DNA of 64,000 nucleotides from Pterobdella sp. o SKG-2022 (Eukaryota; Annelida; Clitellata; Hirudinida; Piscicolidae): NCBI GenBank assembly GCA_964035795.1, contig OZ038320.1, positions 23,640,589 through 23,704,588 of the forward strand, given 5' to 3'. A model generated the notes under the pieces. It saw nothing but the letters and a program-made list of their open reading frames with translations, was not told where the DNA came from and did no database searches. This document shows positions 14,101 to 27,200 of the stretch, piece after piece. The position numbers and the translations under genes were made by a program. The first letter of the stretch is position 1. Each line of letters begins with the position of its first letter.

Positions 14101-17100
14101 TATTGCCATACAAATAAAGCAATAGAACAATTCCTATTTACTTTGCAACACTATTGTCAAACACGAGTCAATACAAAACTTAATTTAGGATGCAAAAGGC
14201 AGCAAATATCCCAATACAGGGCAGCTAGAAGATTTATAATTTAATTCTTATAGCAAAATGTTTTCCAACATTTCCAACAAAGGAACTTTGTTGGTGACTT
14301 GAATGCAATTGAGAAATTCTATAATAAAACAACAGAACTAACTTGAAATTTATGAATTCCAGATTGTTGTTATTGGATCTGAGTTTCCTCACCACAACCC
14401 GGATGATGCTGATGAGGAATATGAGGTTCACCTGTGTGTGATGGCGTTTCATGATGAATGCTTTTCAAAAATTTTATGGTTTCATTGACATCTTTTTTAA
14501 AAAGTATTGATATTGTATGAGCATTTGACGCGGTATCTCAAAAAAGCTTAAAACTCTCGTACGAGCATCTCGGTGAAGTAGAAATCAAAATGGTATCATA
14601 CCCTAATTCTTTGCAAAAACCTTGAAAACATTGCCAAAACACACTGAAGACTAATATAGACGTGCCTCACTAACAAGCATTCATAGATAGTTTTCGTTTA
14701 TGTATTCAAAGCATTCGAAACACCAACTTTCAACAATGTATCTGGAATAACTTATACAGGTGACCAGAGCTTTTAATCTCGCGTCGATGCCATTCTAGAT
14801 GATTCAAAAAATAAAATAAAAAAGTAATACATCAAATCTAGACCCTATGTAAACAAACCAAAGACAGAGATATTCAATATCACTTGTTCAAAAAACATAT
14901 ATATTGAAAACAAGAATAAACAATACAATAGAAACAAAAGAAAAATACAATAAACAACTATAGCAGACCTCCATCACCACAAAATTTTGACATCTGAAAT
15001 TATTAGCTCAAATATTTTAAAAATTCATGTACGATAAATGTTAACATACAGTTGCTAAACTTGGAGCCCTTCAAAAGTTTGAAAGTTTTTGAGAGAAAAT
15101 TTTTGAAGATATATCGAATCTTTTACCAAAATCACATATCGACTAAGAATCTTGAAAACAAAACCCAAATAGACAAAAAGAATTGAAAAAGAAAAAAATA
15201 TGAGTAACTGAGTGCATCACTTTGTAGGCCAAATCTATCGATGATGACAGAGCTTTAAAATTTGTTCAGTGGTAACAAGAAAAAAAAGAATTCATAAAAA
15301 GTATCATTCTAATAACAAAGTTTAAAAATATCTTTGGTTAGTCTGGATGGAGAAAAAGAGAAAGTATGGAACAAGGAAGAAGAGAAAAGCATGATTTGAA
15401 TATATATGACTAGGTCGTTTCAAACCATACAAAATAATTTAAATTTCTAAAGTAGCTATTATTTTTTGATTCAAATGACAGAATAGCTAATTTTATTTAA
15501 TTATGAATGTTGTGATATAATACAAACGTTATAAATGAAAAAAAAATAATCTAAATAATAATTATAATAATAAGAATCATAATAAAAATCCTAATAAAGA
15601 TAAAACAGCTATTTTTGAGTAATCATTTTAGGTAGAATAACTTCTGTAAGACTACTTTTACATGATCCTTCGATTTAAGCTCCCAATGAAAAGTTTCTAC
15701 TGCAAAATTTATTTGTGATCTTAACTAACATCATTTAACAAATTTTGTTCTATATATAAAATTTTAACTAAAATTAATTCACTTTTGTTCAAATGAAACC
15801 AGCCTGAGTCAGATTGTGAGTAACAAACAAAGAAAATTACAATAAATTCAAAAAAAATGTTTTTAAAATATTTTAAAACATTATTAAATTCAAAAAATCA
15901 CTCAAAACTAAGTAGTTATATTTATGAAGTGTGAAACTTTTTGTTAAATGTTTTGAATAAAAAAATTTTGAGTCATCAAAAATGTCAAAATTTGAGCTCA
16001 AAATCCCTTGCAGAATTAGATGTTTTACATTGGATATAAAAAGAAATCAAAAATAATAGAAAGTTTCTGAATTTTTAATCAAAGCTTTTTTCAAATGTTA
16101 TGTAACAATACTTGAAAGGAAGTTATTTGAAAATATAAGCGTTTTGTAAGTTAACGATTGTTTAAATACTAAAGCTTTTAAAGATAAAAATGAAATAAAA
16201 TATCTCTAAAGTTTTATCCTTCCTTAATATTATTAATATCGTAAATTTTCATAGAAATAAGAGCTTATAAAAAAAACATAAAAAAAGAAATACGCCTATA
16301 GTGATTAGAAAAATCATTATAAAATCAAGATGAATTATCATAAGATAATATAGTAATCCAATATTAATATATCAGGGTATAATTTGACACACTTTCGTCT
16401 CTATTTGCATTCTTGTTATCTTATTCAGATGTGGTCAGCCAAGCAATTAGCGAACTATCTCATTTGCTTATACTTCCAATTCGGCGCAGTTTAATTTTTC
16501 TAATACACTTTTTTAGTTTCGCTTATAACACAATTTTTTGAATATTGATTGAGATTAAGGAAAAACAAACGCTAAAAAACTTTATCTTTTTTTGAAACTT
16601 CGATCGGTACAGAGTACTTCCCAGTTTGCTACATCAACGTCTTTGAAACGGAGAAAGAGTCTGCCTATAGCTTTGCTACCTTCAGCTAACTTGCTACCTT
16701 CAGCTAACTTGCTACCTTCAGCTAACTTGCTACCTTCAGCTAACTTGCTACCTTCAGCTAACTTGCTATAAAGGATGTCCTTCAGAAGTCTTCTATCCTT
16801 CATGCGCTTGACTTGACCTAACCATCGTAACCGCTTTTCTTTTAGCAGTGAAAACATGCTCTCTGTTCTTACCTTCTTTAAAATGTCTTTATTTAAAATG
16901 CGATCTCGCCATGAGATGCCCAAAAACCTTCTTAAGCAACGAAAATGGAATGCGTTTAGTCTGGCTTCTTGACGCACGTACAAGGTCCAGCTCTCGTTTT
17001 CCTAAAGGAGAGAACTAAGAACGCATGCTTTATATATTCATCTTTGTTGAAATAGTAAGAGAATTTTTCTAAACCTTTTTTGATAGACGTGCCATGTTTG

Positions 17101-20100
17101 AGCTTTCCTTTCCTATCCTTGATTTATAGTTTTATAATTGAGTATAATTGTTTATTAATCAATATTATTACGCAAACAAATAATTTTTTCGATTTATTTG
17201 GTTATCATCAACCAATCAAATATTTTTTTGTGAAGTTGTCGCTATGTGTGTATCGGTTTTGCTGTGACAGGAGAAACACACGCTAAAATAATTTCATCTT
17301 GTTCTGAAACTCTCATCTTTTTCTATGTTTTCATACACATAGAAGCATGATTAAAGTTTTAGCTTATTAGCAAAGCAAAATTAATCACAAAGGCTCATGA
17401 GTTTCAACTTGCCAAGAATTTCTCAACAAAGTGGAAAGTTTCATGCATTAATAAACTTATAAATTATTTTCTTCACTTTTATCATACCATAAATTTGAAT
17501 TAAATAAAAACATTTTTACCGAATTAAAAAACATGGGGGTGGTAAACATATATGATCATATCAACTTGAAGAAAAACTCAACATAATCATCAATGGCGCT
17601 CTTTTGTTTAAAGGAGAATGCTTCCATACTTAGGTTATGAGTGTGGAGTTTTATAGAATTATTGAAGATTTTAAACAGATTTTGTTGAAAGTAAGAACAA
17701 AAAACACAAAGTATTTATTAAATGACACGAAGCTTTTCGTAAGGCTAGCTTACATTATCAAGTGATGATCAAGTGATAATGTAAGCTAGCCTTACAAAAA
17801 GCTTCGTTTCATTTAATAATTACTTTGTGTTTGTTGTTCTTACTTTTAGATTCAGTCTATTTTACTTCATCAGATTTTGTTAAATTTAATTATTAATACA
17901 AAAAAATTTAAACTTAAATTCTAAAAAATTTTGGTTTACAAGTAAAACGATAAAAATGAAAAAATGATCATAGAATCAAAAATTTTTGCAAGAATATATT
18001 CTTCTGTTGAGAGAGATCAAAAGCTTTTTCGGGCATAATTTAATTAGCGCAACCAGTTGCAACGAGCTGGTGATCATGAGATGTAAGAAGACAACATTTG
18101 TCAAATAAATTAGATATTTACGCAGCAACAAAAATACAAAACTCTAAATTTTTTTTTAAGCTTCTTAAACAAACCATCATGAGAAATGTTCAAAAAACAG
18201 ATCTTTTAGAAATAAAATTAATTAAACTACCTTTTTCATTTGTTATAAATGATTGAAAATAAAAGGTTCCTCATTTTTAGATAGCAATAAATTTTCATCT
18301 TCTAAAAGAGATAGTTTTTTTAACTCAAAACGCCGCTTCAATAATATATTGAAAAGAAGATCTGTAACATTTTTGTTCTTTTTTAATGGTTTCTATCTAA
18401 TAGCTAATTCTATTGGACATTTTTAAGAATTTCTGAAAACTTCTAGTTTTTGTTTTTTTGTTTTTTCTGTAATGACATAACATAATAATAATCAAACGGT
18501 CCAAAACATTTTCTTTCTAAATTTATCGAATTACCAAAAACTTACAGAGTTTTGAGTAAACCAATATAAAATTATAGAATAAAAAAAATATATATATTAG
18601 AGTTTTTTCAAACTTAATGCTGATGGCTCATGAGGGTTATAAAAGCACGGAGTTTTTCCATTTACTGTGGAATCATCATTTGAATTTCTTTTTTTTCATA
18701 GTTTATAATCTATTTTTTAAACCTGATTATCTTTGAAATGAACTTACTTTCCTTAGCTTATGAGTTTCTCATGAAATGAAAAAGTTGGATGACTTCATTC
18801 CAGCCGCTATATGAAATTATATTGAAACACTGAACCGGCCATCAATCAAACAAGGTTACTAGTCTAAGATCTGCAAAAAATTTTTTATAAAAAATCATTT
18901 TCGTCTGTGTGAGAAAATCAAAAATTTCAAAGTTTCGAACAAGAACCAAAAGTGGCTTGATGATGGATGAAAAGCTTCATTCTTTAACAAAAATATTTTT
19001 TTAAATTTTTATATTTTTCTCACTAGAGCTCTGATTATTGAAATTATTTGAGCTTATTAATTGAATGAAAATTTTTATACGGTTATAATGCTTTTTTTGT
19101 CATTATGAATATAAGTTAAAATTTATCTTTCAAATTGAATTTTAAAAAGATACATAAAATGTCTCCAAAGAAGTTAAAATTTATTTTATTTTATTTATTT
19201 TTACTTCAAAACTGAAAAAATTTGTGGATAAACTTTTTTTTTATTTTGATGTGAAGCCCTAAGCAATATTCAAAAAAAAATACAAATAATTTAAAAAATT
19301 AAATCTCGTTGCAGTGGGAAGCTGTTTCCTACACGGATCATTGTATTCGGTTAGAATTTCATATATTATTATATAAAGTGAGTTCATAATGTAAGTTAAT
19401 TTGACAGAATCCCTTGTACCAATTTTTTCATCATCCAAAAAATGAATTAAAACTTCAATTATCTTGAAAAGTTCGAGAAGTATTTTGATGACTCCATCAT
19501 TGGAAGTTTGGTTGGTACCATTTAAAATTGGAAAACTTGGTTTTCTTACATTTTCGTGATGTTATAAGCCAACTGATTATGAGATTTTAAAACTCGCTGC
19601 GTTAAATATTACTCTAATCAAGTTCGTCCTTTGTGATGAAGAAGAATACACAATTGAGAAAGAGGAATAAAACAGAACTTCATGAAAGCTTTTTTTAAAA
19701 TTATCTTACTTTATCAATTGAACTTGAAAATGTAAAGTAAGCTTGAAACAAGCTTCGTGAAAAAATTGTTTGAACAATAAATGCGTGTATGTCTATTGAA
19801 TTGGTAAATCATCATCATAAGGCAGACCATGAGAAGACAGAGCAGAGGAGCGTAAATGATCCAGAAAAGCGGGTTGTTGTCCCGCCAGCATGGATCTTGC
19901 GTGTGCAGATGCATCATGATCATCCACACAGACACGAATGGAACAGCACTCCCTGTTTGAGTATGCGTTTTCTTTTGACAAATTTTTTGGAGGATTAATT
20001 TTTGCTGATAGATTTAATCGATATATGATTTTCCGCTGATTACATTATATTGAGTTTTTGAAGGTTTGATTTGTGTGGTGAGTTTTCTTGATTCAAGATT

Positions 20101-21119
20101 TTTGTGTAAAACTCAAAAATATATTCAAAGTTTTTTATATTTTTTAAGCTAAACTTACCCCAGCCAATTAGGTGGTACAATTTGTATGGAAAGTTAGTGT
20201 TGAAGACAGAAACTGCCACGGAGTTGTGTAAAAAAAGACCTTCAACGAACATCCATGCAATGTTCGCTATTTTTGTGTATTCCAAAAGAGAAGAAAATGT
20301 TTTGCACAACCAGCTCTGTAATTGATGGCTTTAATTTGAAATAATCAAATTAATCTTCAATATTTTTAAAGCTCCTAAATTGAATATATACTGAAATTTA
20401 AGTTAAAAATTAAATATGGTATAAAAACACAATAAAGATAATAAAGTTTATTTTTAATTTTCATGATTTTTTATCTAAAAGATCAAAACCACGAAGGCTA
20501 GAACCTTTATATACATTCTATCGTTATTTTTCCAATAAAAAAGAATCTTTTAGAAGCATTGCATAAATTTTACACTTACATAATTGAACTAAGAAATACT
20601 TTAGATGAGCGTGAAGGGTTATCGAAATGTGCAAAAAAGAACAGATTCTAAAGAACGTTTACAGATTACCTCGATTTAACGCTTCTGTTTTGAAAGATCT
20701 AGATTAACTTATTCGCCTCGTTAGAAACTTTTAGAAAATAAAACAAATTTAAAGTTGTTCAAAACGTCAAATATGTTTTTCATGGTTTCATTAGGCAGTT
20801 ATTTGAGCTTCAAAGTTTCACTCCATTTCACTATCAAAAGAAATTTTTTGTATGAACTTTCAAACAAGTCAATGATCGAAAAACTTTTATTAATTTCAAA
20901 AAAAACCAAAAACAAAAGTCAATTTTGAAACAATTTATTTTGAAGCTCAGCTTTCCATTTACACATGCTCAAACAAAATTTACGCAAAAATTGGAATCTA
21001 TCTGTTGAGAGTATCAAAAATTATTCTGGTAAGATCCTAATTTAAATAATAAGATTACTTTCGAAATGTTTTAGAGAATTTTTTCAAATTTGATAAAAAA
21101 AACATTTTCTTAGATTTAT

Positions 21120-21158
<39 letters not shown>

Positions 21159-21220
21159 GTAGATAGATAGATAGATAGATAGAGAGATAGATAGATAAAT
21201 AGATAGATAGATAGATAGAG

Positions 21221-21253
<33 letters not shown>

Positions 21254-24200
21254 TAGGTAGATAGATAAATAGATAGATATAGATAGATAGATAAATAGAT
21301 AGATAGATAGATAGGTAGATAGATAGATAGATTGTTTCCTAAAAAGTTTGAAACAGTGCTCATAACTTTATCTCGATTTTCATAAACTTTTCAATGAAAA
21401 AATCCATTCAACAGGTAGTTGAGATCATAATTGTTCAAAAACTGATCGAAAACATTTCTAGTTTGCTAAACCTTACATCATAGAACCGATATTACTTAAA
21501 GTTTGTCTATTGATGGATACTTCTAATAAAACATTTTTTGCAAACTCTGCAAAAAAGTACACCATCAGGTATGAGTTCATATTGAAGCTGTTACGATTGG
21601 AAGGTTATTTTTACATGGCAGTACTTAATGACAAATAACGACTTTGTTCATTATTTTGAGTCATTTTTACAACAAATAAAAGACCATTTTCAGTTTATAG
21701 CACATAATACATGTGATTTTTCAATATTTTTAGAAACTCTTTTTCTTGAAGTTCCTAATTAGTTAATGATACTGCATTAATCTTTAAAAAAACTATTGAT
21801 ACCATTAGCATCCTTCTTAATTCTTCATAGAACTTCTCTACCTTCAACACCTTTCATAAACTTCTTCAGTTATAATAAATGAGATCTTACAGACTTGGAA
21901 TAATAAACTTCATGTCAAATAACATACAAATGAAAATTACGACTAAAACTCCAAAGTGAAATTAACGTTGTTACCCTCCCATTATAATCGAGACATACAT
22001 ATGTTCTTTAATGTACCTCGTACCGATGTGGTTGGGTTAGTTTATTGAGCCAAGTGCATATCATCAAAATGAATGTATTAATTTTCTTATAAAATTTATT
22101 TATCTAAATTTTAATTGTTACTTTCGAGAATTTTTTGATAAAATTTAAAAAAGGTAAAGAACAATGTAAATGCAACGTCAAAAACTTATAAAAATTGACA
22201 GTTTACATAAGATATATTTGAATACATTTAAGCAAAAAAGACAGTTTATGACTGTTTGCGTGTCAAATTGATTGAATCTTTTCCATTGATAATTTAACAA
22301 AACACTTGCGAGTGGCTTTTATTATTTCTTTGCTTAGATATAAAAAATTTGAGTTTTTGAAAAATTTTTCAATGTAAATAAAAAAATTCTTAACGATTTT
22401 TCCAATTGAGTTTTGGAGCATTTAGTTTTCTAAATTATAACATTGTTGTATTAATTGAAAAACTTTGTTTATTTTTTACTCATGACGACTTTGAAACCAC
22501 AGTTTATCTAGCAGTAGTTTTTTATTCACATGCAAGACAAAACTTTTTCATAGACTTGCAGTTACGACTTAAGATCAGTCAGCAAAAGATAGAAATCATG
22601 GTCAACAAATATACCATCACCAATCTAAGTGAGACTTCATACACACGTGTAGCTCACACGAGTTGCTCTCTTCCAGTACCATGGTAATAATAGTGATGGT
22701 AGAAAAAATTCTTAACTAGCTAAGCAAGCAAGGAACGTTCCAGAAGCACAACCTCTATTCGGAAGTGCCCTCGTCGTCAACACTTTCATCAAGCTGTCAC
22801 ACTCACATGTTGAAAAATGACAAAACAATACATCAGTCAATTTTCAATTTTCACTAAAAAACGCTCAAATCATTCGGAGATATTCCAATCCTAAACTACC
22901 CTAAAACACGATCTTTATCATGTTCTTGAAAAAGATTATCGTGAAAAGGCACTGACGCAGAAATAATCAACCCTGATAAATCAAAATTATTTTTTGTCGA
23001 AAAAATTATAAATTGGAAAAAAAGTCAAAAAAATACGATGCTGGGCATTAAAAGCCAAGTCACAAATATGATGCACAAATCATTATCAAACTGACTAAGA
23101 CAGAATAGATGGAGAGAAATTTTAGTTTCCATTCTGCCAATTGATTTGATATGAGTATTGAAAGCAATATTAATAAAAATTTAAATGAATGAAAAATATA
23201 CACCTTGCTTCAAACAATACACAGCCTCATATTCCAAAATGGACTTGAAGCACATACTCATGGTTTATGTGTTGTTTTTTCATCGGCTTTGGCCTATGCG
23301 CTGAGTTCTTTGCCAAACCCAGAAGGAAAAAATATAGCAGTCGACCAGACGTAACTTATTAAATTTTAGTGAATAACTGATGCAAAAAAACTTTTTCGTT
23401 ACATGTGATCGCTTTTTGTTTAATTAATGAACAAACGTACTTTTGTGCTAAAAACAGCAAAACAATAATATGACAATTTAGGGAGGAAGACGTCAATTTT
23501 TGTTCGAGCACAAAACTCAAGTTTTTTTCAGATTAATTAAAAAAGAAAAAAAAACAAATAAAAAGAATTTTTGAAGAAAAATTATATTGAAATGTTCTGA
23601 AACTAGTACTTTTTATTGAACTAAAATTTCTAACAAGTAAAACCTTGTCATAATACCTTTGCCTAATAAATTAATGTTGAAAATTTTAGCTCAATAAAAA
23701 TGTTTCTCTTCGTGTTTTTCTAAATCCTCATAATCTGAAGTTTTTACTGCATGAATTCAAGTTTACAAAAGAATATACGAGGTCTCTGGGAAAATTAATA
23801 AAAAAAATAAAGAAGCTTAGTACTTACATTTGTAAGTTGGCCATTAATGGCTTTCGTTAAAATACAAAAATCACAAAGAAACAGAAATAGTCGAAAACAT
23901 TCGAAAAGCCTATAATGCCATTATAGGTTGAAATTACTTTTAAACAAGCCATTCTATAAAGCATAGTAATACAATGGAAATAAAACACGTTTTAATCAAG
24001 TCTAATGGTGGTTCATGTGGAATGGTATGACTCACGAAATGGTTGACAGTGTAGTTAAAGGTGACGAAAGGTGTGAAGTATCCTATCACCACTACGTACC
24101 TGTTTTAAAGGGGTTTACAAGTGGTAGAAGGAAAACTTTAGTGTCTCCATTATTAACCTAATAAGAATTATTGTTAGTTATATTACTGTCATTCTTATTT

Positions 24201-27200
24201 AACTTTTTAGAGACATCTTAATGTAATCAATATCAATAATCATTAACGTCGATATTATGAGAAAATTTAGTACATTTATTAATCAAAAAAGTTAGACATT
24301 TCGGTAAGTATAGCCTTTACTTAATACGTTAGCATAAAAGTAAGCATCAAATTTGTGTTAGCGTATTATGGTAAGGCTATACTCACCGAAAATTCTTGCT
24401 TTTTTTGATTAATAAATGTACAAAATTTTCTCTAAATATCGAGGTTAATGATTATTGATGTTATTTTTATTATTATTGTTATTATTACTATTTAGTTATT
24501 AATTTTAATTTTGCTTTTTTTCTATTTTTTTATTATTAATACCACCAATTAGATTATTATTATCATTTTTTCTATTATTAATATTCGTATTAATAATATT
24601 ATGCTAAAGTGGATGAAGACATTTGAATGTTTGGTTTAGTTTCCGGCCTGACCATAAGCTTTAAGAAAGTTGGATTAAAAAGTTTATGCTTCTTGGATAC
24701 CGATTGTTTTTTCTTTAATTTTTAATTAAATTTAAAAAATAGGTTTAGCAGTTTATTTGAAAAAAAAAACTAAACTTTCTACCCCCTACACACACGTTTC
24801 GCATTTCATTTCACTGCTCATAGAAAAAGATGATTCTATTATGAAGTTTAGTTTAAACGCTATGATTTAATTTTAATGAACAACTCCAAAAGTCATTCAA
24901 TACTTTGACGCATCTAACCACACGTATGATGTCTCATTCGAAGAATAAGATTTTCTAATCTATACACCAAAATTTAAAACTATTTTTTGTATACAAAGTA
25001 TTTCCTGAAAAGGTTTAACAAATGAAATCCTTAATGGTTGTTTTAAGAAAAGCAGTTGAAATACCTGCACCAAGAATGAGCCACTCATAAGATGTGGTGT
25101 TAAAACTCAGCGAAAAAGGATATCGAACTAATTTAAACAGATAGAAGTTTAAGTTTATGATCAATTTTGGGCAGAAATGGTGGTTTAGTGGACATGATGA
25201 AGAAGGGGATGATAGCTATTTTGTTTGTACAAAAAAGTAATACAGCCTAAATGGATTTTGGTTTTTAAACTGACCTTAATCACAAAAACTAAAAATGATA
25301 AATAAGAAACAGAATTTGAAAAAGCAGAACTGAAAATGGTTAGATTATCAATGAAGCTAAAAAGGTTGGAGAGAATAAAAAAAAAGCTGATGGTTTTCTA
25401 CAAGTAAAGATAAGTTGAGAGGTTTTGAGCACTTTTTAAGAATAAAAAGTTTTAGAATGAAAGCTAAAGATAGGCCAAATAATGATTCATGTACATAATC
25501 AAGGATTTAAAACAGGTGGGGGTATGTCAAATATAGAGAACTATGGAAAAACTGATTCTCTGTGGTGACTACTGAAAGAAAAATCATAAAAATTTTTATT
25601 ATCGTGAAAACAACAAAAACTCAATATTGAATATAAAATACTAAAAAGGGTGTTCACAATTACAAAATGTTAGCATATTAGTAAGTTATCAATGGGTAGA
25701 ATTAGCTTTAAAAATTTAAAAATACCATGTTTCAAAATGATAAAATGGCATAATGAAAAAATATTTATAAAGGTATAGTATATAACTTAATAGAAATTAA
25801 TAGGTATTTTTATAATCACCATCATTTATATTTATACCATTTTTTTGTATAGTGCGCAGTCAAACATGGAATGCTGGTAAGGCATATCATAATTAAATGC
25901 AAATAATAGTTTTTTACTTAGATTGTTTTCAAAAAATTTTTCATCACTTCCGAATTGGGGGTGAAAAAGAATAATTCACTGTTTCGTTCATTAAAAAAAT
26001 TCTTTTTTGAATAAATAAGGTGTAAAAATTGAATTTAAATAATAGCCAAGTCTTTATATTTTAAACTAGTGTCTTTTGCTAAAAAATTCCCATTTTGATG
26101 GAGTTTTGAAGAAAATACATGTTTTCATTTTATTTCAAGTTGAACTCAACATGTTAAAAGATAAATATAAATTACTAGGTACGTATATTCCAAACACCTT
26201 ATAATGAAGGATATCACCAGGTTCCTGTGAATGCTGATCCGAGGGCATTTCAAGGAGCTGTTGAGTGTGATTGAATTCAAATTTAGAGTTTTGAGATGTT
26301 TTTATACGATACAACTCAAACATTGATGAGTGATAAACCATGAGCGATGAGTATTTGATTTGTTTTTTTAAAGATAAAATGATTATATTTTTTATTCAGA
26401 AAGTCCAAAATGTTATTTTTAAAATAAACTTTAAAAACTGTTTCATAGTTTTTTTTTTGAGCAAAAAAAATAAGAAATTTCAATCTTTAATTAAAAAATA
26501 TATTTAGCGATTATTTTTTTTGTTAAATCCGAAAAAATAATTTTAATAAACTCACGGAAAATACGAGAAGATAAAGAGGGTAACGAGGAGAGTGAGACAA
26601 GATATGAGAGAGAGGAAGAAGTAAATAAATGACATGGCACGGGCAAGGTTTCTATAATCCAACGACTGGTCTACATCATGGTTCAAAATCTGAAATCAAA
26701 AGTAAAAGATTTTTTTCAGAAATTTATGTTAAACTTTTTTTTCCATCAAAAATTATAATTATATTGTAGACTTTAAGAGTTTATTGATTTTTTATAAATT
26801 TTCTTTTAATATGAATTACGATAGTTGATGCCGTTTATATAAGGCAATAAACTACAATAACAATGAGTGTCTATTTATTAATCAGAAAAAAACAATCGAA
26901 TAAGACGTTCTTGGACCGAAATTCGAATCTTGAAAGGTAATCCCATTTGAAAATTCAGTCAACTGGGCCATCTAACACACGCCAATAATAAACAATTTAT
27001 ACAGCGTTTTTGGTAAGCTTGAGAGCTCTGTGTCACCACTAACGAGATTGAAAAAACGTTCTGAAAAGACATGTGCTTATAATGTTGGCAACTTGAAAAA
27101 ATTTACCGATATAATTACAATATCTTTTAATAATTTGTCATTATTAATGTAGATAGATATTGAAGTTTAAAAATTCAGATTATTTAGCGTTATTGTCTTA

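Noticed and set aside
21055..21363. 102-codon minus-strand frame made of Ile-Tyr-Leu-Ser repeats
   Set aside because: It is the translation of the GATA microsatellite; no homology or splice context.
22406..22687. 93-codon plus-strand frame
   Set aside because: No homology; lies in a GPCR intron; composition is that of chance AT-rich frames.
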